A DNA stretch of 64,000 nt from Pleomorphomonas sp. (GCA_029976075.1 JARKNW010000057.1:143622-207621); one strand, 5' to 3'; counted from the first letter of the stretch, positions 33,984 to 42,153 are shown. Translations and numbers: made by a program. Notes: generated by a model not told the origin, from the letters alone.

Positions 33984-35449
33984 CCGCCTTTCTTCATCAG
34001 CTCCCATTCGCCCCCATCGATGCCGTACTGGTCGTGCCCGGCGTCGCGGCTCTGCTTCTTGCGCTCATTTCGAAGTACAAGCTCGGCGCCCGCGTCAATA
34101 TGCTGGCTTCCGGGCTGACGTTCCTGTTCGCGCTGACGCTTCTCGTCGAGCGGCCCGACCCAACAGTGAGCTTCCTGTTCGTCGATGACCTCAATGTGGT
34201 CTTCGTCGTGCTCGGCACCTTCGTCGGCTTCACCACCTCGATCTTCTCGGCCAGCTATATCGGGCACGAAATCGAGATCGGCCGCTTGAAGCCGGGTTAT
34301 ATCCGCTTTTATCACGGCATGTACCAGGCGCTCTCCTTTTCGATGAACCTCGGGTTGACCGCCAACAATGTCGGACTGATGTGGGTGGCGGTGGAACTCG
34401 CCACGCTGACCACCGTCCTGATGGTCGGTCTCTATCGCACGCAGGCAGCGCTTGAAGCGGCGTGGAAGTATTTCATCCTGGGATCGGTAGGCATCGCGCT
34501 CGCCTTGTTCGGCACCATCCTGATCTACATGGCCGCCCGGCCAGTGATCGGCGAAGGTCACGACGCGATGGTTTGGACGACGCTGATTGCCAACGCAGCG
34601 GCGTTCAGCCCGGAATTGCTCAACGTCGCGTTTGTCTTTCTGATGCTAGGCTACGGCACCAAGGTCGGTCTCGCCCCCCTGCACGCCTGGCTGCCGGATG
34701 CCCATGCCGAGGGTCCGACCCCGATCTCTGCGGTTCTGTCGGGACTTCTGTTGAACGTCGCGCTCTATGCACTCTTGCGCTTCAAGATGCTGCTTGCAGC
34801 CAATCCCTTCGCGGTGGCGCCCGGGCCCCTCCTCGTCACCCTCGGTCTGGTGTCGCTGATCTTCGCTGCCTTCATGTTGTACCTGAGGCGGGACATCAAG
34901 CGACTGTTCGCCTATTCGTCGATCGAGCATATGGGGCTGATCGCCTTTGCCTTTGGCATGGGGGGGCCGCTCGCCAATTTCGCCGGCCTTCTTCACATGA
35001 CCATGCATTCGCTCACCAAGTCGGCTATCTTCTTCGCGGTTGGCCAAGTGGCACAGGTCAAGGGAACGCAAAAGATCGCCGATATCCGCGGCCTCACCGA
35101 GAGTCATCCGACGCTCGGCTGGAGCCTTATCGTCGGGGTCGCAGCCATCGCCGGCCTACCCCCCATGGGAATCTTTACCAGTGAGTTCCTGCTGGTGAGT
35201 TCCACCTTCGCCAGAGAGCCGTTGCTAGCCATCCCGCTGGTGGTCGGCCTGCTCCTCGCGTTCGGCGCGCTCGTCTGGCGGCTCACCGGGATCGCCTTCG
35301 GCAAGCCTTCGCCCAGTGTGGTCAACGCCGGACGACGGCCATCGATGCTGCCGCTCATCATCCATCTTCTTCTGGTGCTGATCGCCGGTCTTTATCTGCC
35401 TGGACCCTTGGTCGCATGGTTCCAGAACGTTGCGCGCATGCTGGGATGA
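33980..35449 (+). CDS. hyfF: HyfF-like proton-translocating membrane subunit
   Basis: This is a second antiporter-like subunit (489 residues) of the NuoN/HyfF type. Conserved features are the Glu in WVAVELATLTTVLMV, GYGTKVGLAPLHAWLPDAHAEGPTPISAVLSGLLLNVALYALLR with its lysine and histidine, and LRRDIKRLFAYSSIEHMG. With hyfB it gives two predicted pumping modules. Hydrogenase-4 of E. coli has a third (HyfD), which is missing here. It overlaps hyfE by 4 bases and is 4 bases from hyfG. Confidence 0.92.
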   Translation: MTAFLHQLPFAPIDAVLVVPGVAALLLALISKYKLGARVNMLASGLTFLFALTLLVERPDPTVSFLFVDDLNVVFVVLGTFVGFTTSIFSASYIGHEIEIGRLKPGYIRFYHGMYQALSFSMNLGLTANNVGLMWVAVELATLTTVLMVGLYRTQAALEAAWKYFILGSVGIALALFGTILIYMAARPVIGEGHDAMVWTTLIANAAAFSPELLNVAFVFLMLGYGTKVGLAPLHAWLPDAHAEGPTPISAVLSGLLLNVALYALLRFKMLLAANPFAVAPGPLLVTLGLVSLIFAAFMLYLRRDIKRLFAYSSIEHMGLIAFAFGMGGPLANFAGLLHMTMHSLTKSAIFFAVGQVAQVKGTQKIADIRGLTESHPTLGWSLIVGVAAIAGLPPMGIFTSEFLLVSSTFAREPLLAIPLVVGLLLAFGALVWRLTGIAFGKPSPSVVNAGRRPSMLPLIIHLLLVLIAGLYLPGPLVAWFQNVARMLG

Positions 35450-35453
35450 GATC

Positions 35454-37019
35454 ATGAGCACGCTTCGTACCGCCCTTCTCAATGCCGCGCTGACCATCGA
35501 AGAGCAAAAGCCTTGGCCACGCATTACAGTCGATGCCGATACCTGGCGACAGGCGACATTGGCTGTCGCTGCAGGCAATGCCACCCTATCGGGTCTTTGG
35601 GCCGAACCCAGCGCAGTGCACATGGCGATCCTTGACGACGAGGACGGCGCGCTCATGGTGCTGACGCTCGGCGCGCCGGACGGCCATTTCCCTTCGGTCG
35701 GTCTCACTCACCCGCCGGCCCAACGCCTCGAGCGGGCAATCGTCGATCTCTACGGTCTCGTTCCCGAAGGCATGCCGGACGACAGGCGCTGGCTCGACCA
35801 TGACCGCTGGGGCCTTCGTGCGCCGCTGGGCAGAGCTCCGAGAGCCGTACCTGCTGACGGCGCCCCGTATTCTTTCTTGAAAGCCGAAGGACCTCCCCTC
35901 CATCAGATCGCTGTTGGCCCCGTGCATGCAGGGATCATCGAGCCCGGTCATTTCAGATTTTCCGCTAACGGCGAGATTGTCGTGCGGCTGGAGGAACGGC
36001 TGGGATATGTCCACAAGGGAATCGAAAGTCTTCTCACCGATACGACGCTCGAAGCTGCGGCAAAAATAGTCGCCCGCGTCTCCGGTGACAGCACAGTGGC
36101 TTACTCATTTGCTTTTGCCCGCGCAGCGGAAGCGGCTCTGGGTGTCGGCGTACCGCAGCGGGCGATCTGGCTGCGTGCCCTGATGGCCGAACTCGAGAGG
36201 CTGGCCAACCATCTCGGTGATATTGGCGCCATCTGCAACGACGCGGCCTTTGCGTTGATGCTTGCCCACTGCGGCATGCTGCGCGAAGAGGTGCTGCGCA
36301 CGGCCAAAGTTGCGTTCGGGCATCGATTGATGATGGATCGGATCGTCCCGGGTGGCGTCACCTCCGACCTTGCGGATACGGCATCGATCAAGACACTCAC
36401 TACCCGCGTTCGTCAGCGCTTCCCACGCCTTGTCGAGCTTTACGACAACACCGCTTCACTTCAGAACCGGACCGTCTCCACAGGCCGACTTGATCCCGAT
36501 CTCGCTCGCCGCTTCGGAGCTGGCGGACCGATCGGCAGAGCCTCGGGGCGCGGCTTTGATGCTCGCAAGACCCCGAGTTACCCACCCTATGGCGACCTCG
36601 ATTTCAAGGTGGGCAAGCGTGAGAACGGCGATGTCGATGCAAGAATCTGGGTGCGTGTCGATGAGGTTTACGAGAGCCTAGAGCTGATAGAGCAAATTGT
36701 GGACCGTCTGCCCGCCGGCCCTATCGCTTATCCATTAAACCCGGCGCTGCGAGAGCGGCGGGTTCCTCAGGCTGGTGGCCTTGCCAATGAGCCGCACGAC
36801 AACTCCACGGAGGGGCTCGCCGTGGTCGAGGGATTCCGCGGCGACGTGCTGGTCTGGCTCAGAACAGACGAGACCGGCCGCGTGCTGCGGGGCGCAGTGC
36901 GCGACCCTTCGGTCTTCCAGTGGCCGCTGCTCGAGGCGGCAATAGAAGGCAACATCGTCGCCGACTTCCCGATCTGCAACAAGTCCTTCAACTGTTCCTA
37001 CTCGGGACAAGACCTTTGA
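35454..37019 (+). CDS. hyfG: HyfG-like large subunit without nickel ligands (Ehr type)
   Basis: The protein (521 residues) is a fusion of a NuoC-like domain (about 1-150, with VDLYGLVPEGMPDDRRWLDHDRW) and a NuoD/HycE-like domain (from GPVHAGIIEPGHFRF). The two CxxC motifs that hold NiFe in true hydrogenases are changed. RxCGxC is RVSGDS (residues 208-213), and the C-terminal DPCxxC region is DFPICNKSFNC with C508 and C514 separated by five residues. It therefore cannot bind the NiFe centre in the usual way. Such proteins are known as energy-converting-hydrogenase-related (Ehr) subunits of unknown substrate. The start at 35454 (MSTLRT) is preferred to 35430, which overlaps hyfF. Confidence 0.88.
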   Translation: MSTLRTALLNAALTIEEQKPWPRITVDADTWRQATLAVAAGNATLSGLWAEPSAVHMAILDDEDGALMVLTLGAPDGHFPSVGLTHPPAQRLERAIVDLYGLVPEGMPDDRRWLDHDRWGLRAPLGRAPRAVPADGAPYSFLKAEGPPLHQIAVGPVHAGIIEPGHFRFSANGEIVVRLEERLGYVHKGIESLLTDTTLEAAAKIVARVSGDSTVAYSFAFARAAEAALGVGVPQRAIWLRALMAELERLANHLGDIGAICNDAAFALMLAHCGMLREEVLRTAKVAFGHRLMMDRIVPGGVTSDLADTASIKTLTTRVRQRFPRLVELYDNTASLQNRTVSTGRLDPDLARRFGAGGPIGRASGRGFDARKTPSYPPYGDLDFKVGKRENGDVDARIWVRVDEVYESLELIEQIVDRLPAGPIAYPLNPALRERRVPQAGGLANEPHDNSTEGLAVVEGFRGDVLVWLRTDETGRVLRGAVRDPSVFQWPLLEAAIEGNIVADFPICNKSFNCSYSGQDL

Positions 37020-37034
37020 GACGGACGACCGATC

Positions 37035-37556
37035 ATGCGTAGAATGCTGCTTGAGGGCCTGTTCCGGCGACCTGTGACCGAAGACGCGCCGGTGGTTGCC
37101 GACGCCGAGATTGACGCATTGGCTACGCGACTGGGCGCTGCCGCAAAAGTACGCCTCGGTCGCAGCCTGTCGATCCGCGAAGTGGACGCCGGATCATGCA
37201 ACGGTTGCGAACTGGAAATTCACGCCCTCAACAACAGCTATTATGACGTTGAACGCTTCGGCCTTCGGTTCGTCGCCTCGCCACGCCATGCAGATGTTCT
37301 GATGGTGACTGGGCCAGTAACCGCCAACATGCGCGAAGGTCTCGAGCGGACCTATGCAGCGACACCGGCCCCCAAATGGGTAGTGGCGGTCGGCGATTGT
37401 GCCGCCGGATGCGGAGTGTTCGGGAAAAACTATGCCGTTATCGGCGCCGTGTCAGACATTATCCCCGTCGACTTGATCATTCGGGGCTGTCCTCCCGAGC
37501 CAATCGACATGCTGAGGGGGTTGACCAGCCTCATAGAAGCAAGCCTGCGCGGCTAG
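37035..37556 (+). CDS. hyfI: HyfI-like 4Fe-4S subunit (NuoB/HycG family)
   Basis: The 173-residue protein holds the proximal 4Fe-4S cluster (N2 equivalent). The ligands are all present: SCNGCELEI, GDCAAGCGVF and GCPPEP. The cluster is thus kept even though the partner HyfG has lost the nickel ligands, which means the complex should still do electron transfer. It is the last gene of the operon. Its stop overlaps by 4 bases the stop of the convergent gene on the minus strand, with no room for a terminator. Confidence 0.92.
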   Translation: MRRMLLEGLFRRPVTEDAPVVADAEIDALATRLGAAAKVRLGRSLSIREVDAGSCNGCELEIHALNNSYYDVERFGLRFVASPRHADVLMVTGPVTANMREGLERTYAATPAPKWVVAVGDCAAGCGVFGKNYAVIGAVSDIIPVDLIIRGCPPEPIDMLRGLTSLIEASLRG

Positions 37557-38404
37557 AGCTGCCGCCCGAACCGCCAAAGGATCAGCGGCTTCCTCCAAGC
37601 GCTCAGTTCGGCCACCGGACCGTAAGGCAACGCCTTGCCAAGCGCCTTGAGATAAGGCCTGACAAAGGCGAGCGGCAAGAAGGCAGGCTTGGCGCGAGCG
37701 TCCGCCGACGCTAGGGCCACGAGCGCCTTGTCGAGATGCTCACTGGCATGGCTTCTAAGGCCGACGAGAATGGTTTCCAGCTCGGTGGCCTTGCGACCTT
37801 GCCGCACATCGTCCGGTTCGATCCCCGCGACTTTCAGAAGGTCGGACGGCAAATAGACCTGGTTGCGGCGGGCATGGATGGGAAGAGCACGCATCAACCC
37901 GGTCATGGCATAGGCGACGCCTGCATGCCCGGCGGCATCAGTGACCTTCGGATCGGCGCCGTCACAAAGTATCTGGGCAACCTCCAGGAACAGAGCCGAC
38001 GTCGTCTCACCGGCGTATCCTTCAAGGTCGTTCAGCGTGGGCATCGCGTCGTCATACAAATCGAAATGGCGCGCCTCCAGGAGATTGACGAAGCCCGATC
38101 TGCGCAACGAAAAGCGCCTGATGGTGTCGATCAACGCCGCCGCCACTGGATGGCCGGCTACATCGCCGCGTGCTTCGCCTTCAATCGCATCGATCCACCA
38201 CTGCAGGCGAATCTCGCCGGGCATCGCCTCATGGATGGTCTCGCGGATACGCGCGGCCTCATAGGAGAACGCATGGACGGCAAAAGCGTGCTGACGCTTG
38301 CGTTCTGGAAGCAACCGGTCTGCCAGCCAGCGATCGCGATCATGGTCGCGAACGAGAGTCTCGCAATAGCGATAGGCCTCGTCGAGGCGAGAAGACGACA
38401 CCAT
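37553..38404 (-). CDS. Squalene/phytoene-synthase-family protein, NDUFAF6-like
   Basis: The 283-residue protein has the fold of squalene/phytoene synthases. The second half (EVAQILCDGADPKVTDAAGHAGVAYAMTGLMRALPIHARRNQVYLPSDLL) matches the branch that includes mitochondrial NDUFAF6, a complex I assembly factor. The aspartate-rich catalytic motifs (DxxxD) are not well formed, so I doubt it makes a prenyl lipid. It follows the Mth938-domain gene (NDUFAF3-like), overlapping it by 1 base (TAATG), and lies in the secDF block as in many alphaproteobacteria. It converges with the complex-I-like hyf operon. Assembly-factor function is inference. Confidence 0.8.
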   Translation of the reverse strand: MVSSSRLDEAYRYCETLVRDHDRDRWLADRLLPERKRQHAFAVHAFSYEAARIRETIHEAMPGEIRLQWWIDAIEGEARGDVAGHPVAAALIDTIRRFSLRRSGFVNLLEARHFDLYDDAMPTLNDLEGYAGETTSALFLEVAQILCDGADPKVTDAAGHAGVAYAMTGLMRALPIHARRNQVYLPSDLLKVAGIEPDDVRQGRKATELETILVGLRSHASEHLDKALVALASADARAKPAFLPLAFVRPYLKALGKALPYGPVAELSAWRKPLILWRFGRQL

Positions 38405-38811
38405 TAGTCGACTGCCAGTAGAGCGGCGGCAAACTTGCGCCGTTCGCCGAGCATGACATTGAAAAGACGAATGGCGGCACCGGTCGACATCGCCTCGTGC
38501 TTGACGCCTTTTCCACGCAACGCCTCGGTAACGTCCCGTCTGGCCGGAACGAGATCATTGCCCGTGCCAAGCAGCAGCATTTCGATATCGTCCGCCTCGG
38601 CAAGGACCAAGGCGAGATTTGCAACGGTGATATCTGCCGGCGTCAGTGCCGTCCAACCATGGACGCCTGATGGCAGTATCAGGATCGATCCTCGGTGCGA
38701 CATGCCACCGAAACGAAACCCACCGTTTCCATAGGCCTCGACCGGCACCTGCTCGGGCAAATGCTGCTCGCGACGTTCCGTGGGGCGGCCTCGCGGCCCG
38801 AACAGCTTCAT
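38404..38811 (-). CDS. Mth938-domain protein, NDUFAF3-like
   Basis: The 135-residue protein has the Mth938-like domain: IEAYGNGGFRF-type start (VEAYGNGGFRFGGMSHRGSILILPSGVHGW) and the later LLLGTGNDL and KGVKHEAMSTGAAIRLFNVMLGERR. The mitochondrial relative NDUFAF3 is a complex I assembly factor. The bacterial function is not established. I chose the ATG at 38811 (MKLFGPRG), which has GGGAG upstream. The frame is open to 38874, but that part overlaps secF. The start lies just past the secF stop, so it belongs to the secDF transcript. Confidence 0.82.
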   Translation of the reverse strand: MKLFGPRGRPTERREQHLPEQVPVEAYGNGGFRFGGMSHRGSILILPSGVHGWTALTPADITVANLALVLAEADDIEMLLLGTGNDLVPARRDVTEALRGKGVKHEAMSTGAAIRLFNVMLGERRKFAAALLAVD

Positions 38812-38842
38812 CGGCAGTGCTCCCAAGGAAACGCTCCCGAAC

Positions 38843-39796
38843 TCACGCCGGCTCGACAGCCTCCTCGCTGTCATCCTCGGCTTTCTTGGCCGATTTGTCG
38901 CCTGCCAATTGCGGGTCGAGGAAAATCAGCACCGGAGCCGCGATGAAGATGGACGAATAGGTGCCGATCAACACGCCGAACAGCATCGACGAAGTGAAAG
39001 AACGGATCACTTCACCACCGAAGATCACCAACGCGGCAAGCGCTATAAGGGTGGTCAGAGCCGTATTGGTCGTGCGCGTCAGGGTCTGATTGATGGCGAG
39101 ATCGAGCAGCACAACGAGATTGAGGCGCTTATACTTGCGTCGCATCTCTCGAATTCGGTCATAAACCACCACGGTGTCGTTCAACGAATAGCCAACGATG
39201 GTCAGAATTGCTGCAATCGATGACAGACTGAACTCGACTTGGCTAACCGCGAAAAAGCCGATGGTCAGAACCACATCATGCAGCGTGGCGATCACCGCGC
39301 CGAGCGAATATTGCCACTCGAAGCGGAACCAGACATAGACCATGATCAGGCCCAACGCCGAGATAATGCCCAGAATACCGTTCTGAGCCAGCTCGCCGGA
39401 AACACGAGGGCCGACCATCTCGGTGCGGCGGTAGTCGACCTTATCACCAAAGGCCGCCTGCACTTTGCCGACGACAGCTGTCTGGGCCTCATCGCCCCCC
39501 TCTTGGCGCGCGATGCGGATCAGCACGTCATCATCGGCGCCGAACGACTGAACCTGCACCTCGCCCATCCCCAAACCATTGAGCTGGTTGCGAATGGCCT
39601 CAAGGTCGGCCGGCCCTGACTTGGTCTGAACTTCCATGAGCGTGCCGCCCTGGAAGTCAATGCCGGTGTTCATGCCGTGGGTATAGAGGACCACGAAGCA
39701 GAGCACCGACGCGATGCCGGAGAATAGAAAGCTCCACTTCCTCCATTTCATGAAGGGGATCTTGGTGTCGTCGGGAAAAAGGCGAAGCAGGCGCAT
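38843..39796 (-). CDS. secF: Protein translocase subunit SecF
   Basis: SecF with SecD uses the proton gradient to help SecYEG export proteins. The 317 residues have six membrane segments and the family features MNTGIDFQGGTLMEVQ after the first segment, IVGYSLNDTVVVYDRIRE, and TLTRTTNTALTTLIALAALVIFGG. It lies 21 bases after secD. Length is normal for alphaproteobacteria. Confidence 0.95.
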   Translation of the reverse strand: MRLLRLFPDDTKIPFMKWRKWSFLFSGIASVLCFVVLYTHGMNTGIDFQGGTLMEVQTKSGPADLEAIRNQLNGLGMGEVQVQSFGADDDVLIRIARQEGGDEAQTAVVGKVQAAFGDKVDYRRTEMVGPRVSGELAQNGILGIISALGLIMVYVWFRFEWQYSLGAVIATLHDVVLTIGFFAVSQVEFSLSSIAAILTIVGYSLNDTVVVYDRIREMRRKYKRLNLVVLLDLAINQTLTRTTNTALTTLIALAALVIFGGEVIRSFTSSMLFGVLIGTYSSIFIAAPVLIFLDPQLAGDKSAKKAEDDSEEAVEPA

Positions 39797-39817
39797 GATG
39801 GAGCCTCAGGGTCCGGA

Positions 39818-41431
39818 TCAGAGCGGAACGACGGACGGCCGCCGATAGCGGACCCAGGTCGCCACCACCAGTCGGGTGAAGGTGATGGCCGTGAACATGG
39901 TGGTAATGATGCCGATCACGTGCGTCACCGCAAAGCCCTTCACCGGGCCGGAGCCCATCTGGAAGAGAACAATGGCGGCGATCAAGGTGGTGATATTGGC
40001 GTCGAGGATGGTACCGAAGGCGCGGCGGAAGCCGGCATCGATCGCGGAAACCGGAGACCGGCCGAGCCGTTGCTCCTCACGGATGCGCTCGTAGATCAGC
40101 ACGTTACTGTCGACCGCCATGCCCATGGTGAGGACGATACCGGCGATACCAGGCAGCGTCAGCGTTGCCTGCAGGATGGTGATGATCGCCATGATCAGGA
40201 TCACGTTGACCACCAGCGCAACATTGGCGAATACACCGAACAGGCCATAGGCGGCCAGCATGAAGATCACGACGGCAACGGTACCGATCATGGCGGCCCG
40301 CTCGCCAGCGGCGATCGAGTCGGCACCAAGGCCGGGACCGACTGTGCGCTCTTCGGCGACGGACAGCTTGGCAGGCAGTGCGCCGGCGCGAAGCAGCACG
40401 GCGAGATCGTTGGCGGTCTCGACCGTGAAGTGACCGGAAATCTGGCCAGACCCCTGGGTGATCGGTTCGTTGATGCGCGGCGCCGAAATGATCTCATCGT
40501 CGAGAACGATGGCGAACAACCGGCCGACGTTATCGGTCGTCACCTGAGCAAACTTGCGGGCACCCGACGTCGAGAGACGGAACGACACCACGGGCTCGTT
40601 GGTCTGGCTCTGGAAGGACGTCTGGGCATCGGTAAGGTCTTCACCGGTCATCAGAGGCGTTTCATCGACCACCATCGGAATGCCACCGGCTTCCTTCTGC
40701 TTCAGAAGAATCTCTCCGGGGGGCAGATTGCCCTTGGCTGCTTCCTCCGGCGACACATTGAGGTCGACGAGATGGAAGGTCATCTGCGCGGTACGGCCGA
40801 TGATGTTCTTGAGGCGTGCCGGATCCTTTTCGCCCGGTGCTTCCACCAGAATTCGATCGGAGCCCTGCCGCTGAATGGACGGCTCAACAGCACCCATCTG
40901 GTCAACGCGGCGGCGAATGACTTCAATCGACTGCTGGACGACGGTTCCAAGGCGCTTGTCGAGACCGGCCTGCGAGAAGCCGAGACGCACGAGACCATCG
41001 GATCCCTGATCGAGCTGGAACTCGGTAACGGCAGAACCACCCAGAGCGCCGGTAGACAGCGGGTTGAGCAGGTTGTGAAGACGCTTTCCGGCCTCATCAA
41101 ACTTGTCTGCATCGCGGATCTTCATCTGAACGACATCGCCTTGGATACCGAGGCCGGTATAGCCGATGCGTGGCTCGTCACGCATCGCCTGGCGGATATC
41201 GCCTTCAAGCGCCTTGAGGCGCTTCTGCTTATAGTCGTTCACGTCAACCTGGTAGAGAAGATAGACGCCGCCCTGCAGGTCAAGGCCAAGAACCACTTGT
41301 CGTCCCGGAAGCCAGGACGGCCAGTAAGACTTGAGCTGGTCCGAGCTGAGGTAGTTGGGAATCAGGACCACGAGAGCGACGAAAATCGTCAGGAGAATCG
41401 CGGTTACCTTCCAGCGGGAAAAATAGAGCAT
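39818..41431 (-). CDS. secD: Protein translocase subunit SecD
   Basis: SecD is the RND-like partner of SecF. In order, the 537-residue protein has an N-terminal membrane segment, the periplasmic P1 domain beginning LGLDLQGGVYLLYQVD, the P1 head (PGEKDPARLKNIIGRTAQMTFHLVD), and five further membrane segments with LTLPGIAGIVLTMGMAVDSNVLIYERIREE. The Asp in AVDSNV is the family proton-path residue. Length is normal. It is between yajC and secF. Confidence 0.95.
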   Translation of the reverse strand: MLYFSRWKVTAILLTIFVALVVLIPNYLSSDQLKSYWPSWLPGRQVVLGLDLQGGVYLLYQVDVNDYKQKRLKALEGDIRQAMRDEPRIGYTGLGIQGDVVQMKIRDADKFDEAGKRLHNLLNPLSTGALGGSAVTEFQLDQGSDGLVRLGFSQAGLDKRLGTVVQQSIEVIRRRVDQMGAVEPSIQRQGSDRILVEAPGEKDPARLKNIIGRTAQMTFHLVDLNVSPEEAAKGNLPPGEILLKQKEAGGIPMVVDETPLMTGEDLTDAQTSFQSQTNEPVVSFRLSTSGARKFAQVTTDNVGRLFAIVLDDEIISAPRINEPITQGSGQISGHFTVETANDLAVLLRAGALPAKLSVAEERTVGPGLGADSIAAGERAAMIGTVAVVIFMLAAYGLFGVFANVALVVNVILIMAIITILQATLTLPGIAGIVLTMGMAVDSNVLIYERIREEQRLGRSPVSAIDAGFRRAFGTILDANITTLIAAIVLFQMGSGPVKGFAVTHVIGIITTMFTAITFTRLVVATWVRYRRPSVVPL

Positions 41432-41455
41432 TTGCTGCCTCGGACCTTATTGGCC

Positions 41456-41479
41456 GAAAACGGGCAGTCAGGCTGCCCG
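41456..41479 (-). terminator. Terminator-like hairpin between yajC and secD
   Basis: On the minus strand a perfect 7-base-pair stem (CGGGCAG / CTGCCCG, loop of 5) is followed by TTTTC. It lies in the 73-base yajC-secD spacer. The short T run suggests partial termination, which would make more YajC than SecDF. Confidence 0.5.
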
Positions 41480-41504
41480 CCTTCCCTCACGTACGACCGC
41501 TCGG

Positions 41505-41852
41505 TCAGTTGCCTTCCTTGACGGGCTCGCCCTTGGTGCGAAGCTGCTGCACGAGCCCCGAGGCGACGCGCACCTGAACCTTAGCGGTGCCGTCACCCAC
41601 GTCGAGCACCAGCTCGTTCTCATCCACGACCTTGACGATCTTGCCGATAAGCCCGCCCTGCATCACAACCACATCGCCGCGACGCAGGTTCTTCAGCATG
41701 TCCCGATGCTCTTTGGCCTTGCGCTGCTGCGGACGGATCAGCAGGAAGTACATGATCACGAAGATCAGGATGAACGGCGCGAACTGAATCAGGAAGTCAG
41801 CACTGCCGGGGGCCGCACCGGCCGCTTGGGCGTAGGCTGGGGTCACGAACAT
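41505..41852 (-). CDS. yajC: Preprotein translocase accessory subunit YajC
   Basis: YajC is a small single-pass protein that associates with SecDF. The 115 residues have a membrane segment (FLIQFAPFILIFVIMYFLLI) followed by the family signature RPQQRKAKEHRDMLKNLRRGDVVVMQGGLIGKIVKV. It is the first gene of the yajC-secD-secF set. Upstream it is divergent from a DUF815 ATPase gene across 301 bases. Confidence 0.95.
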   Translation of the reverse strand: MFVTPAYAQAAGAAPGSADFLIQFAPFILIFVIMYFLLIRPQQRKAKEHRDMLKNLRRGDVVVMQGGLIGKIVKVVDENELVLDVGDGTAKVQVRVASGLVQQLRTKGEPVKEGN

Positions 41853-42112
41853 CGGGTCAACTCCATCGGCCCGCCGCCGCCCGCAAATCGGACCGACGTG
41901 GCATTGGGATATCGAAGGGAAGGCGGCGGACCGCCCACTCGAAAGTGGCCGGAATATACCTAGGCCGCAGGACTTTGCAAACCAAAGCTACACGCAGCCA
42001 CTCTTCGAGCGGCCGTCTAGGTAGTCTTCGGCAGGAATCGTGACAAAGCGTACCGCAAATGGCCTTGTATGGTTTGCATCCCAACACGCGGCGGCATAGA
42101 GAAGACACGAGA

Positions 42113-42126
42113 GTACCGATCGGTAC
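42113..42126. promoter_or_regulatory. Perfect 14-base palindrome upstream of the DUF815 gene
   Basis: GTACCGATCGGTAC lies 27 bases before the ATPase start codon at 42154, in the divergent yajC-ATPase spacer of 301 bases. The core TACCGATCGGTA is of the type bound by TetR-family repressors. No regulator gene is adjacent. The rest of the spacer shows no other feature I can support. Confidence 0.4.
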
Positions 42127-42153
42127 GCAAGGTTGACAGAGTGGAGAACCGAT

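Noticed and set aside
30347..37556. Calling the hyf operon a formate hydrogenlyase or hydrogenase-4
   Set aside because: There is no formate dehydrogenase, no HyfA/HyfH/HyfD, and HyfG lacks the nickel-binding cysteines.
37553..38404. Carotenoid or hopanoid biosynthesis gene (phytoene/squalene synthase)
   Set aside because: The aspartate-rich catalytic motifs are not clear, no other carotenoid or hopanoid genes are nearby, and sequence and context fit the NDUFAF6-like branch.
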